Shown: piece after piece, positions 17,296 to 27,012 of the stretch | How the letters are laid out: each line of letters starts with the position of its first letter | How positions within the stretch are numbered: position 1 is the stretch's first letter | Assembly (NCBI GenBank): GCA_037045355.1 | Contig: JBAOHO010000026.1 | Span: forward strand, 248,001-312,000 | Length of the DNA stretch: 64,000 nt | DNA from: Candidatus Nanopelagicales bacterium | Lineage (GTDB): Bacteria; Actinomycetota; Actinomycetes; S36-B12; GCA-2699445 | Direction: 5' to 3' | Translations under genes and position numbers: made by a program | The notes under the pieces: model-generated | Seen by the model: only the letters and a program-made list of their open reading frames with translations | What the model was told of the DNA's origin: nothing | The model's database searches: none

Positions 17296-18207
17296 ATGGC
17301 CGCTGACGTCTCCGAGATCCCCGAGCAACTGCGACCAGATCGCGACGAACTCGGCCTGGTCAGCGACTTTCCCGAGCTGCAGCGGCGCATCGAACGCGCG
17401 TGGGGTCTGTTCGAATCCATGGCCTCCGACATCGACCTCCAGCGCCCGACACGCTCCCGTGGTCGGCGGGCGCGGGAGTTGCTTATCCCCCTCGGAGCGT
17501 GGTCGGATGCCCGGGGTATCCGCGAGATGATCGCCGATGCCAAGACAGGCGCTCCGGCCACGGAGTCGGAATCGCAAGCCTCGCAGCGTCTGCGTGCCTC
17601 CCACGCCGACGCGTCCGACACGGAGATCCGCGACGCGTTCCGCACCGCGGCGGATCACGTCCGCCAGTGGGCGGCCAGTGAAGCCGCTGCTGGCGAGTCC
17701 CGGCTGGTCGGTCCATCTCCGCTGGGGCCGGTACCGATCGGAACGATGATCCATGCCGCCTCTTTCCAACTCGCGGTCATCGCGAGGGACCTGCGACCCG
17801 CGGGAGCACCGGACCTCCCCGAACTCGATGCCTTGGGGGTAGTGGCGCTGGTGGACAGTTCCGGTGCTGTCGCGGCACGTTTGGACGCCACTGCCTCCAT
17901 CGCGGCCGTCAGCCCCGAGGTGGCTGCCGGCACCGGGACCGCGCCGCGGCGATGGCGCACGGTGGTCACCGACAGCGAACACGAACAACAACAATTGGGT
18001 CCGGCCGTCCTCGGGCCCTCCGGCCTGCTTGTGGACATCGCGGCGGGTCGGATCGACCTCGTCGAACTCGCCCGTCGACTGCGCGTGCGTGACGGTCGCG
18101 GACTCGTCGCGATGTCGGTGGTCCTCGACGGCATCCCCGACCTACCCGCCGCGGCGATGCTGCGCCGGGCAGGGGGAGTCCTGCGTCTGGGTGGACTACG
18201 CCGCTGA
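17296..18207 (+). CDS. Hypothetical protein, possibly DinB/maleylpyruvate-isomerase-like
   Basis: A 303-residue Ala/Arg/Asp-rich soluble protein, probably translated with the decarboxylase gene 2 bp upstream. The N-terminal half is helical. The segment PLGPVPIGTMIHAASFQLAV and the downstream ARDLRP resemble the histidine helix of mycothiol-dependent DinB-like proteins, but not all metal-binding histidines of that family can be placed. The C-terminal part (about 180-300) has alternating strands and a GLLVDIAAGRIDLVELARRL helix as in SCP2-like domains that often follow DinB domains. The family assignment is tentative. Confidence 0.55.
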   Translation: MAADVSEIPEQLRPDRDELGLVSDFPELQRRIERAWGLFESMASDIDLQRPTRSRGRRARELLIPLGAWSDARGIREMIADAKTGAPATESESQASQRLRASHADASDTEIRDAFRTAADHVRQWAASEAAAGESRLVGPSPLGPVPIGTMIHAASFQLAVIARDLRPAGAPDLPELDALGVVALVDSSGAVAARLDATASIAAVSPEVAAGTGTAPRRWRTVVTDSEHEQQQLGPAVLGPSGLLVDIAAGRIDLVELARRLRVRDGRGLVAMSVVLDGIPDLPAAAMLRRAGGVLRLGGLRR

Positions 18208-18255
18208 CTGCCGTCGCGACTGCGCCTTGCCATCGCACCCCGCTGGTGACGCTCG

Positions 18256-18822
18256 CTACTCCGAGGATCGTGAGCGCCGGTGGGCCACGACGACCGCATC
18301 GACCGAGTCGCCCCGGGTCCGGGTCTCGGCAACCTCCACGTGGGCGTCGGGCCCCAGCTCCGCGAGAATCTCTGCCACCGGGTAGCGCACTTCCGCAGGG
18401 GGCGGCCCGGGATGGCTGGCATCGTGGCCGACCAGGAGAAGTGTTCGCCCCGTCGCCGCCCAGGCGGCCCGGTGCACGGCGCGACGTACCGCCGGCTCGG
18501 CGTGGAAGAACTGGACCGACACCAGGTCGAAGCGTTCCTCCGGCGTCCACTCGGTCAGGTCGGCGCGCACCCAGTGAACCGGGACACCCGCCTGCTCGGC
18601 CTGCTCGGCGGCGTGAGCGAGACCTGCCGCCGAGAAGTCGATGCCGGTGACATCCCAGCCGCGTTCGGCCAGCCAGATGGCATCGGCTCCTTCGCCACAA
18701 CCCACATCAAGTGCGGTTCCTGGTTCCATGTCGGCGGCCACCGCCACGAGCCAAGGGTTCGGGTTGCCGGACCACACGCGCTGCGGCGCGGAGTACCGCT
18801 CGTCCCACATCTCCTGTGTCAT
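18256..18822 (-). CDS. SAM-dependent methyltransferase, class I
   Basis: A 188-residue Rossmann methyltransferase. Motif I is ALDVGCGEGADAIWLAERGW, followed by VTGIDFSAAGLAHA and FDLVSVQFFHAE. The opening WDERYSAPQRVWSGNPN is common to TehB-like and thiopurine-methyltransferase-like proteins of actinobacteria. An SD GGGAGGG precedes ATG 18822. It is downstream of the saccharopine-dehydrogenase-like gene on the same strand (25 bp) and probably cotranscribed. The substrate is unknown. Confidence 0.85.
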   Translation of the reverse strand: MTQEMWDERYSAPQRVWSGNPNPWLVAVAADMEPGTALDVGCGEGADAIWLAERGWDVTGIDFSAAGLAHAAEQAEQAGVPVHWVRADLTEWTPEERFDLVSVQFFHAEPAVRRAVHRAAWAATGRTLLLVGHDASHPGPPPAEVRYPVAEILAELGPDAHVEVAETRTRGDSVDAVVVAHRRSRSSE

Positions 18823-18847
18823 GAGTCCCTCCCATCGTCAAGCAGGA

Positions 18848-20041
18848 TCATCCGAACAGATCGAGCTCCGTCTCCGCGCCATCCGGCCCCGTTCGGGAGA
18901 TGTGGATCGGCAACGACCCGGAAGTGCCCGCAACGCCGAGGGCGGGGAGAAGTTCGTTGGCCAAGGTCAGCATGGCCACCGGGTCCACGACAGCTTCCGG
19001 AGGGTGGACGCCGGGCGTGGTGATGGCGCCCCGGGCCATCAGCAGGGCCCCGAGTGCGGCAGGGATTCCCGTTCCCTCGGCTGCTCCCGACCCCTGCGAC
19101 GACAAGGAGAAGACGATCCGGTGCTCCTCGCCCCCGATGGTGCCGGCGATGTCGACCCGCAGGCACCCGGCCGGTCCGGTCACACCCGATTCGGCGAGCA
19201 GCGAGGGTCGGTGGGCGATCAGTTGGGCGACGGCGTCGTCGACGGGAGTTCCTGCGCGGACCAGTTCCGCCGTCATGTCGAAATACGACAGCGGGAAAAC
19301 TACACCGCGATTGGTCACGCGGCGGACTCCCGGCAGGTGGACTGGCAGCGTGATCGTCTCGGGATGGGGATACGGATAGACGGGGTAGGTGCCGACATCC
19401 CGAAAGTCCACGTCGGTGACGTACGCTGCGCCGCTGTCTTCCAGCATGCGGACACTGCGCATCGCCGCGTCCTGCCACACGGGAACATCGCTGACCATGG
19501 CATGGATCCGGTGCTTGAGCACCGCCGCACCTTCGCTCGGTTCACCGCCGTGGATGTGCATGATGTCGACGGCCGTGACCGTCTCGAGCAGGTGGTCCGC
19601 GCAGTACCGCACCAGCACATTCGCCAAGCCCGGGGAGTTGCCCATGCCGATCAGGGCGGGAACACCGGCGGCGTGTGCGTCATCGAAGAAGGTGAGCATC
19701 TCCCGGGTCGGATCGAGGTCGTCGCACACATCGACGTAGGGGACGCCGGCCTGGATCGCGGCCCGCAGGGTCGGTGGCCCAAATCGGTAGAAGGGCCCCA
19801 CGCAGTTCACGACGAGGTCCACCTCTGCGAGGGCCGCGGCCAGGGCCTCCTCGTCGGAGACATCGAGGGCCTGGGAGTGCACCCGAGTCCCTGAAGTGGG
19901 CCAGGTGTCGACCTCACACTGCAACGCAGCAGCATTGAGATCACTGGCGATGAGCCGTTCGAAGGAGCCCGCAATCACCAAGGTCCGGGCGGCCATGGCC
20001 CCGATCCCACCCGCAGCGCCCAGGACAAGTACGTCAGTCAT
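18848..20041 (-). CDS. Saccharopine dehydrogenase-like NAD(P)-dependent oxidoreductase
   Basis: A 397-residue protein with an N-terminal Rossmann fold (VLVLGAAGGIGAMAARTLV) and the family core VVNCVGPFYRFGPPTLRAAI followed by GVPYVDVCDD. A C-terminal saccharopine-dehydrogenase-like domain contains GMGNSPGLANVLVRY and MHIHGGEPSEG. True saccharopine reductases belong to this superfamily, but many members, including lipid-linked trans-acting enoyl reductases, have other roles, so no substrate is assigned. ATG 20041 is divergent from the first gene of the lanthipeptide operon, 79 bp apart. Confidence 0.82.
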   Translation of the reverse strand: MTDVLVLGAAGGIGAMAARTLVIAGSFERLIASDLNAAALQCEVDTWPTSGTRVHSQALDVSDEEALAAALAEVDLVVNCVGPFYRFGPPTLRAAIQAGVPYVDVCDDLDPTREMLTFFDDAHAAGVPALIGMGNSPGLANVLVRYCADHLLETVTAVDIMHIHGGEPSEGAAVLKHRIHAMVSDVPVWQDAAMRSVRMLEDSGAAYVTDVDFRDVGTYPVYPYPHPETITLPVHLPGVRRVTNRGVVFPLSYFDMTAELVRAGTPVDDAVAQLIAHRPSLLAESGVTGPAGCLRVDIAGTIGGEEHRIVFSLSSQGSGAAEGTGIPAALGALLMARGAITTPGVHPPEAVVDPVAMLTLANELLPALGVAGTSGSLPIHISRTGPDGAETELDLFG

Positions 20042-20120
20042 CGTCAACCCTTCGTCACGCGACAGTCTGACCGATCCCTTTCCCCGTGTGGTGCGGCGCG
20101 GGTCATGTGACACTTCCGCT

Positions 20121-20810
20121 ATGACGCAGGTCGCCGAATCCCCGACCCTTGCCGGGCAGGCCCAGCCGCGTCGATGGCTGGAGCTGCACGCAGTCTTCGC
20201 CGTGATCGCCGTGGTCGGGGTGTTGGCCCCGGTGGGAACGTTGGGCGTCCGGGTGTTGCTCCTCGTCATCGGCTACAGCGTGGCCGTCGTGGTACTCGCT
20301 ACCAGAACCCACGACCCGGTTCTGCTGACCTACTGGATGGTTCTCGCGCCCTTGAGCGTTCTCATGGTGCTGCCCGACTGGTTCCTGTCCTCAGTCCTCG
20401 GGATCCTGCAGTTCCCCGATACTGGTGCTCCATTCCTGGACACGATGCCTCTCTTCATGGCCTTCATGTGGACCGTCGCCCTGCTGCCCATCATGCTCAT
20501 CGGCTACGTCATGGAACGGTCGCACGGACTGGTGGCCGCCTTGGTGGCAGTCGTGGTGGGCGGGTTGGTGATGTTCACCTTCGCCGAACTGATCGCGCCC
20601 GCGATTCCCCTGTGGCGACCCGTGGATGTCATGCAGGTCGCCGGCGTCGCACCCTACGTGCTGCTCCCCGAAGTCGGCCTGACGATCGCCACATACCTGC
20701 TGGTGCGCGGCGCCGGCGAGAGGTCGCGCTGGGCCACGGCCGCCGGCGTGGTGGCCGTTCCGTTCCTGTACCTGGGCATGCTGACGTCGAGCTACCAGTT
20801 CGTCGGATGA
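20121..20810 (+). CDS. Uncharacterised polytopic membrane protein opening the lanthipeptide operon
   Basis: A 229-residue protein with about seven hydrophobic helices and few charged residues. The hydrophilic loops include LQFPDTGAPFLDT and EARAPAIP-like segments near the fourth and fifth helices. Its TGA overlaps the ATG of lanM by 4 bp (ATGA), so the two are translationally coupled and the protein very likely belongs to the same pathway. I do not recognise it as a known immunity protein, transporter or protease: no CPBP motif, ABC domain or zinc motif is visible. Roles in producer immunity or in membrane anchoring of LanM are possible but inferred. GACACT 6 nt before the ATG could be a weak leaderless -10 box. 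Confidence 0.75.
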   Translation: MTQVAESPTLAGQAQPRRWLELHAVFAVIAVVGVLAPVGTLGVRVLLLVIGYSVAVVVLATRTHDPVLLTYWMVLAPLSVLMVLPDWFLSSVLGILQFPDTGAPFLDTMPLFMAFMWTVALLPIMLIGYVMERSHGLVAALVAVVVGGLVMFTFAELIAPAIPLWRPVDVMQVAGVAPYVLLPEVGLTIATYLLVRGAGERSRWATAAGVVAVPFLYLGMLTSSYQFVG

Positions 20811-23800
20811 AACCTCGTGTCCCCACCGAGGTCTTGCGCCAAGGCGTCTCCTGGTGGGAACGCCGGTACGGAGATTGTCCGCCGGCCGACAAGCCGGGCT
20901 CCACTGCCGATGCACACCGTTGGCGGGAGGCTGTCGATCCCGACGGTGCCGGCTTGTTCGACCGTCGGATCTCGTGGGACGGCTGGGCTCAGTCTGACGT
21001 CCCGTGGCTGCTCGGCCCACCGGCGCCCGGCGAACCGCCCACCTGGTGGCACGACCTGGAGTGCATGTCGGCCGCCTGCCAAGAGGCCGACCCGCCCCGA
21101 ACACCCTCTTCCGAATCGGTCGCCTTTGCCGAGATCCTCGAACCGCTGGTGACGTGGAACTGGGACAGACTCGCGGCCGAACTCGATCCTGCCGTTGTCG
21201 AGCCGCTGGCCCCGCCGGCACGTGAAAGTCTTCGCCAGGTGCTTCTAACCGCGCTCTCACAGGCTTGCGCGCCATCGTGCGTCGCCGACTTCGGCGCCGA
21301 TCGACCGATGGGCCGGACCCTCCTGCTGAAGCTCGGTGTCACCGCCGGGAGCCTGTCGTCGCAGCGGTACCTGCAGTGGTGCCGGACCGAGTTGGCCGAC
21401 GGACTCGATGGGCTGCTGAGCAGGCATCCCGCCTTGGGACGGATCATCGCCGTGACAGCAGCGAATTGGCGCACGAACACCGCAGTGATGCTGCAGCGGG
21501 TGGCCACCGACCGAGAGGCGATCAGTGCGGCTTTCGACATCGCCATCGATGCCCCCATCTGTGCGGTGCGCGCGGGGCTGAGTGATCCGCACCGCGGGGG
21601 TCGAACAGTTGCGGCGCTCGGCTTCGGGGACCCCGACACACCCCGCTGGATCGTCTACAAACCCAAGGATCTGCGGATCGAACGCCGCTACCACGATCTC
21701 GTCAGCAGCATCGGACGACTCCTGCCCGACGGGCCCTGCGGTCTCACCGTCGTCGCAGTAGGGGCCGACTACGGCTACGTCGCTGCCGTTGCCCACAGCC
21801 CGTGCCTCCCCCACGAGTTGCCGCGGTTCTATCGCAACGCCGGTCGGCTGCTCGCGATCCTGTACTTCATCGGTGCCACCGACGCTCACTTCGAGAACCT
21901 CATCGCCACCGATTCCACCCTGCACCTGATCGACGCTGAAACCCTGTTCCAGGGGAGCCTGACCGAATACACCGAGTCGAATCGGCCCCCCGGCGAGTCG
22001 CGCAGCGGGCCGCTGGCCGCCTCCGTGCTGCGCGTGGGCATGCTGCCCGGATGGCTGCTCGCCGGCCCTCGGAACACCCCCCACGACATCAGTGCGCTGG
22101 GGGTCGCCCCAGTCACCGAACCCGTAGCGCAGCCGGGATGGCACAGCATCGGTACTGACGACATCGCCTGGGGCGTCACTCTGAGTTCCCCGTCACATCC
22201 AGCCTGCCTGCCGGTGCCGGCGGGCCGCGACAATCCGCTGGCTGCCCATGGGGACGCCGTGACGACCGGATTTACCGAGGTCTATCGATTGGTGCGTGAC
22301 AACAGATCGGAGATCCGCGACCGGGTCCTGGACTTCGTCGGGGTGTCGCGTCGAGTCGTCCTGCGCGCGACCAGGGTGTACGCGGAGACGCAACGGGCGG
22401 CGTTGAGCGCCGACTCCCTGACAACGGTCAACCTGCGCGGTTTCGAACTCGAACGCCTCTCGCGCAGCAGCCTCATCGCCGGGCAACCCTCCCCGTACTG
22501 GGAGGCCTTTCACGCTGAACTGCACGACATGGAGCAGATGGACATCCCCTACTTCGATCACGAACTGGGCTCCGATGTGGTGCGCTCGAGTCTCGGACCC
22601 ATCACCGGGATCCTGGCGTCGGACGGAATCGCCGAATCCATCGAACGGATCGACTCCGCGTCGGACGCCGACATGGCCTGGCAGGTGCGGCTGATCCGGG
22701 GAGCGATCACCGCCCGGTACCGCACCGTCAACTCCCCGCCCCCCACACATGGGGCGACGGCTCCGATCCCGCCGCCCGCTGATGATCGGTCCGTCGTCAA
22801 CCAGGTCCTGGATTCGCTCGCACGCTCGGCCGTGACCGATGGCCACGGCCACAACACGTGGCTGGTGCTGTCGATCATCAGCGAGTCGGAGGCGGTGCAA
22901 CTGGGGTTGATCGGGGGCGGACTGTACGACGGGCGAGCCGGACTGGCCGCTCTATTGGCCGTCGAACCCCGACCCGGCCCATTCACCGCACACGACGTGA
23001 TGGCTCCGATGTTCGAGTCCCTGAGCGCGCCCGACCCCTACACGCGATTTCGCTTCCTACGCGACTTCGGGCTCGGGTGGACCGGGGTCGGTGGACTGCT
23101 CCGTGCCCTCGAGTGGCTCGGCAGTCCGACGACGTCTGACGAGATCGGCAGCGTGATCGAGCAACTGACGGTCGAACTCGTTCGCCGCGACCAGTACCTG
23201 GACCTCATCGGCGGTGTGGCTGGGCTGGTCGGTCCCCTCGCGCGGGCATATGTCAGCGACCCTGATCCCCACCGACGTGAGCTGTTGCGCACCGCGGCGA
23301 CACACCTGACCGACCGCCAGGGCGCCGATGGCGGCTGGCCCTCACGACTGGGCCCCCGACCGCTGACCGGACTCTCCCACGGTGCCAGCGGGATGGGGCT
23401 CGCGCTCCTCGAAGCCGGTGTGGCCCTCGGTGACGACGACGTCGTCTCGGCAGGAGTTCTGGCCTTCGCCTACGAGGCGGAGGTCTTCGACGTATCGGTG
23501 GGCAACTGGCCCGACTTCCGAGAACCGACACGTCACCCCACCGCCTCCGGCACGGGCTACCCATCGGTGCCGGGCGCGGGATTCATGACCGCCTGGTGTC
23601 ACGGAGCCCCGGGGATCGCGCTGGCTCGACTCAGGGCCCTGGAGTTACTCCCCGATCACCGCGAAGCCGCCCGCTGGCGTGTCGAACTCGACAGGGCCCT
23701 GGCCACTACGACGAATGCGCCGGAGCCGGCGAACGACCACTTGTGTTGCGGGCTCACCGGGCGCGCGGCGGTGCTGCGGATCGCGGGCCGCGCTTTGGGC

Positions 23801-24007
23801 GCCCCCGAGTGGGTGACCGCCTCGGACACACTCACCGACCGGGTGTGCACCCACTACGCGCAAGCCGGGCACTTCCGGCTTCCCCTGGGAGATCCGACCG
23901 ATCCGCGCCTGGCCACTCCGCAGCTGATGTCCGGATCGGTCGGGATCGCGTTGCACCTGTCGACACGTCTGCATGACACCGATCTGCGGGGCTTGCTGGT
24001 GCCCTGA
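20807..24007 (+). CDS. lanM: Class II lanthipeptide synthetase LanM (Cys-Cys-Gly zinc type)
   Basis: A 1066-residue bifunctional enzyme that dehydrates Ser/Thr of a precursor peptide and couples cysteines to form lanthionine rings. The N-terminal dehydratase (DUF4135) has the kinase-like motifs YKPKDLRIERRYHDL, TDAHFENLIA (H361) and LIDAETLFQ. The C-terminal LanC-like cyclase has SHGASGMGLALLEAG, AWCHGAPG (C931) and LCCGLTGR (C980, C981). The zinc site is therefore Cys-Cys-Cys rather than Cys-Cys-His, as known for ProcM and related substrate-tolerant enzymes. The ATG is fixed by the 4-bp overlap with the membrane protein gene. Downstream are NHLM-type export genes. No precursor gene lies between 20042 and 29565. 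Confidence 0.93.
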   Translation: MKPRVPTEVLRQGVSWWERRYGDCPPADKPGSTADAHRWREAVDPDGAGLFDRRISWDGWAQSDVPWLLGPPAPGEPPTWWHDLECMSAACQEADPPRTPSSESVAFAEILEPLVTWNWDRLAAELDPAVVEPLAPPARESLRQVLLTALSQACAPSCVADFGADRPMGRTLLLKLGVTAGSLSSQRYLQWCRTELADGLDGLLSRHPALGRIIAVTAANWRTNTAVMLQRVATDREAISAAFDIAIDAPICAVRAGLSDPHRGGRTVAALGFGDPDTPRWIVYKPKDLRIERRYHDLVSSIGRLLPDGPCGLTVVAVGADYGYVAAVAHSPCLPHELPRFYRNAGRLLAILYFIGATDAHFENLIATDSTLHLIDAETLFQGSLTEYTESNRPPGESRSGPLAASVLRVGMLPGWLLAGPRNTPHDISALGVAPVTEPVAQPGWHSIGTDDIAWGVTLSSPSHPACLPVPAGRDNPLAAHGDAVTTGFTEVYRLVRDNRSEIRDRVLDFVGVSRRVVLRATRVYAETQRAALSADSLTTVNLRGFELERLSRSSLIAGQPSPYWEAFHAELHDMEQMDIPYFDHELGSDVVRSSLGPITGILASDGIAESIERIDSASDADMAWQVRLIRGAITARYRTVNSPPPTHGATAPIPPPADDRSVVNQVLDSLARSAVTDGHGHNTWLVLSIISESEAVQLGLIGGGLYDGRAGLAALLAVEPRPGPFTAHDVMAPMFESLSAPDPYTRFRFLRDFGLGWTGVGGLLRALEWLGSPTTSDEIGSVIEQLTVELVRRDQYLDLIGGVAGLVGPLARAYVSDPDPHRRELLRTAATHLTDRQGADGGWPSRLGPRPLTGLSHGASGMGLALLEAGVALGDDDVVSAGVLAFAYEAEVFDVSVGNWPDFREPTRHPTASGTGYPSVPGAGFMTAWCHGAPGIALARLRALELLPDHREAARWRVELDRALATTTNAPEPANDHLCCGLTGRAAVLRIAGRALGAPEWVTASDTLTDRVCTHYAQAGHFRLPLGDPTDPRLATPQLMSGSVGIALHLSTRLHDTDLRGLLVP

Positions 24008-24073
24008 GCGGCCCGCTTCGGCCTTCCGGCGGATGGGGAACGCGCCCCGCCTCGGGTGTACAAAAGAAGTGTC

Positions 24074-24853
24074 ATGACAGCACCGGGAACTCCGGAACTC
24101 CCGCGGCCCGTGCCGGGGCGACAACCCGCGCCGCTGTACCGCGCCAAGGCGGTCCAGGCGCTCGATTCCACCGACCGGCTCGACCAACTTCTGCCCGTCA
24201 CATCTCTGCGGCTGTGGTTGATCGCCGTGGCCGCGGCGATCCTTGTGCTCGGCGGCGTCGCCTACGCCGCCGTCACTCCCCGAAACGTGACCGTGACCGG
24301 CGGCGGGCGCATCGTGGACAAGGGCGGGGTCACCTTGGTGACGGCATCGGTTCCCGGCCAGTTCGGCAAATACACCGTGGCTGCGGGAAGCAAGGTCGAA
24401 CTCGGCCAACTCGTCGGCTACGTGGTCAGCGGCGACCGTAAGGTTCCCCAGCGCGCCCAGCGCGCCGGTACTCTGCTCGGCTACCTGCTGCGGCCGGGAG
24501 ACCCGGTCGACGTCGGCGAATGGATCGCCGAGATCGCGCGCAAGGTCGACGACGGGACCACCGCGCTGATGATGGTCGACCCCGACGAAGCCGCCAAGCT
24601 GGTGGCGGGGCAACCGGTCACCTTGTCAGTGATCGGAGGACCGACCGTCTCCGGTCAGGTGGGGCCGCAACGCAGTGGCGCCCTCTCACCCGCCCGGGTG
24701 CAGGAGGGCTTGGGACTGCTGGAGCCGCCGTCCGAACCCATGGTCGTGATCGAGTTGGATCTGGATGAACCCGCTCCACCGGGAGTCGAGTTCGAGGCCG
24801 TCGTATTGGTCAGTGAACGGACCCTGCTCCGGCAGTTGCTGGGCATGTCATGA
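24074..24853 (+). CDS. NHLM-type bacteriocin system secretion protein (HlyD-like adaptor)
   Basis: A 259-residue membrane-fusion-type protein. The N-terminus PLYRAKAVQALDSTDRLDQLL is the typical opening of NHLM system secretion proteins. One membrane helix follows (about 44-64) and then a beta-rich periplasm-side part with two lipoyl-like halves (GGGRIVDKGGVTLV, GTLLGYLLRPGDPVDVGEWI). It should link the ABC exporters to the outside for release of the modified peptide. ATG 24074 was chosen; a GTG at 24056 would add six residues. Its stop overlaps the ATG of the first ABC transporter by 4 bp. Confidence 0.88.
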   Translation: MTAPGTPELPRPVPGRQPAPLYRAKAVQALDSTDRLDQLLPVTSLRLWLIAVAAAILVLGGVAYAAVTPRNVTVTGGGRIVDKGGVTLVTASVPGQFGKYTVAAGSKVELGQLVGYVVSGDRKVPQRAQRAGTLLGYLLRPGDPVDVGEWIAEIARKVDDGTTALMMVDPDEAAKLVAGQPVTLSVIGGPTVSGQVGPQRSGALSPARVQEGLGLLEPPSEPMVVIELDLDEPAPPGVEFEAVVLVSERTLLRQLLGMS

Positions 24854-27012
24854 CCACGGTGCTGGCGACCACCGACCCGCCCCGCCGGCACCGGGTGCGC
24901 ACCCCCGCGCGGCTGCAGATGGAGGCCACCGAATGCGGCGCTGCTTCGCTGGGAATCGTGCTCGCCCACTTCGGCAAATGGGTCTCGCTCGAAGAGTTGC
25001 GCGACGCCTGCGGTACGTCGCGGGATGGGGTCAATGCCAAGTCGGTCAAGGTCGCGGCCCAACGGTATGGGCTCCAAGTCTCTGCGCGTCGCTGCGAACC
25101 CGACGACCTGCGCCACCACCAGACGCCTTTGATCATCTTCTGGCGGTTCAACCACTTCCTGGTCGTCGAGGGTTGGTCCAAAGACGGTTGGTACCTGAAC
25201 GACCCGGCTCTGGGTCATCGCACCTGCAGTGACGAGGAGTTCAACGAGTCCTTCACCGGAATCATGCTCGAGATGAAGCCCGGCCCCGATTTTGTCCCCG
25301 GGGGCGAACACCGGGGCATCCTGCGCCGTCTCGGTTCCTACCTGGTGGGTTCCCGCGACGGTGTCGTGCTGATCGGCGTACTGGGCGTGCTGCTGATTGT
25401 CCCGCAGATTCTGGTCCCCGGGGCCGCTCGCCTGTTCGTCGACTGGTTGACCGGTGGGCCACCGGTGAACATCGAGACGTTGTTGACCGTCCTGGTGCTC
25501 ATTGCCGTCCTGCAGGCAGGACTCATCGGGCTTCAAGGCGCCATCGGCATGCGCCTCGCCACCAAACTGTCCATCGTCCTGCAGTCCCGGATGATGGCTC
25601 GGATCTTGCTGCTCCCCGCCGCGTTCCATGCCATGCGTGGGTCAGCGGCCCTCGCGCAACGGTCCCTGCAGCCCGCAGGGGTGGCGGCGACCGTGTCGGG
25701 TATCTTCTCGACCCTCGCGGTCGGCGTCATCAGCAGCAGCACGGCGATCCTGCTGCTCCTCGTCAGTTACCCACCCGCAGGGGTGGTCGCGCTGGTCGCG
25801 GTCGCCGGTGTCGTCGGGGCACTGCAGTGGTCGTCCCGGCTCCGTCGCATGCTGGCGATGCGCATGGTGCGCGAGCAGTCCGAGGTCTCGATCGTCAGCG
25901 CCGGCACTTTGGGTCAGGTCGAAGTGGTCAAGGCGTCCGGGGCGGAAGACCATTCGATCGCGCGCTGGACCAGCGCCCACAACAGGTTCCTCGCTGCGCT
26001 GCAGGAGCTCGGGGAACGGACCGTCCTGGTGTCCCAGTTGCCCGGGTTCGTGGTCACCGTAGGAAACGCGGCCGTCACGATCGTCGGACTGTACGGGGTG
26101 ACCAGCGGTCGGCTGACCCTCGGCGGATTCGTGGCGGTCCAGACTCTCCTGGGACTCGCGCTGGCTCCGGCCGCGACGATCGTGAGTCAGATGCAACAGG
26201 CCGAGACCTTGACCGGCGAACTGGATCAGATCGACGACGTGCTCAACACGCCGCTGCCCATTCGAACGCCACCAGTCGACCCGCGGCCCGCAACCCTGGT
26301 CGGCGAGGTGGCATTGCGCGGGGTGACGTTCGGGTACGACCCGAACCGTCCTCCGCTGCTGCGCGACCTCGACCTCACCATCGCGCCCGGCGCGAGGGTC
26401 GCGCTGGTGGGTCCCAGCGGTTGTGGCAAGTCAACGGTCGCTCGGCTGTTGGTCGGGCTGTATCAGCCATGGGCGGGCGAGGTGCTCATCGACGGGCAGC
26501 CGCGGGACTGGTGGCCCGAGCAGGTGCTGCACACGCAGATGGGGCTCGTCGATCAGGATCCCGTGATCTTCGCGGGGTCCTTCCGCGACAACATCACCTT
26601 GTGGGATCCGACGATCGGCGAAGCCGCGGTGCTGCAGGCCGCGGTCGACGCGGGGATTCACGACGACATCGCGCGGCGGCCCGGCTCCTACGACGGGCTG
26701 CTGCGCGAGGGGGGTGACGATCTGTCGGGCGGCCAGCGTCAGCGTCTGGAGATCGCCCGTGCCCTGGTGCGCAACCCCGCGGTCATCATCATGGATGAGG
26801 CGACATCCGCCCTCGATGCGGCAACCGAAGGTCATATCGACGCCGCCATCCGGCGGCGCGGCGCTTCGTGTCTGATCGTTGCGCACCGGTTGTCCACGGT
26901 GCGTGATGCCGACGAGATCCTGGTGCTCGAGAAGGGCGCCGTGGTGGAGCGGGGCAGGCACGATGAGCTCATCGGTCACGACGGCCCCTACCGGCGGCTG
27001 GTGACGGCATGA
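24850..27012 (+). CDS. NHLM peptidase/ABC transporter (C39 peptidase, permease, ATPase)
   Basis: A 720-residue exporter that cuts the leader of a ribosomal peptide and pumps the core out. The N-terminal C39 peptidase has Cys29 in QMEATECGAAS, His102 in FNHFLVVEG and Asp118 in LNDPALG, a complete triad. Six-helix ABC permease domain at about 165-450. ATPase with Walker A GPSGCGKST, signature LSGGQRQR, Walker B VIIMDEATSALD and the H-loop AHRLST. It overlaps both neighbours by 4 bp. A peptidase of this type needs a double-glycine-like leader, so precursors with that site are expected elsewhere in the genome. Confidence 0.93.
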   Translation: MTTVLATTDPPRRHRVRTPARLQMEATECGAASLGIVLAHFGKWVSLEELRDACGTSRDGVNAKSVKVAAQRYGLQVSARRCEPDDLRHHQTPLIIFWRFNHFLVVEGWSKDGWYLNDPALGHRTCSDEEFNESFTGIMLEMKPGPDFVPGGEHRGILRRLGSYLVGSRDGVVLIGVLGVLLIVPQILVPGAARLFVDWLTGGPPVNIETLLTVLVLIAVLQAGLIGLQGAIGMRLATKLSIVLQSRMMARILLLPAAFHAMRGSAALAQRSLQPAGVAATVSGIFSTLAVGVISSSTAILLLLVSYPPAGVVALVAVAGVVGALQWSSRLRRMLAMRMVREQSEVSIVSAGTLGQVEVVKASGAEDHSIARWTSAHNRFLAALQELGERTVLVSQLPGFVVTVGNAAVTIVGLYGVTSGRLTLGGFVAVQTLLGLALAPAATIVSQMQQAETLTGELDQIDDVLNTPLPIRTPPVDPRPATLVGEVALRGVTFGYDPNRPPLLRDLDLTIAPGARVALVGPSGCGKSTVARLLVGLYQPWAGEVLIDGQPRDWWPEQVLHTQMGLVDQDPVIFAGSFRDNITLWDPTIGEAAVLQAAVDAGIHDDIARRPGSYDGLLREGGDDLSGGQRQRLEIARALVRNPAVIIMDEATSALDAATEGHIDAAIRRRGASCLIVAHRLSTVRDADEILVLEKGAVVERGRHDELIGHDGPYRRLVTA

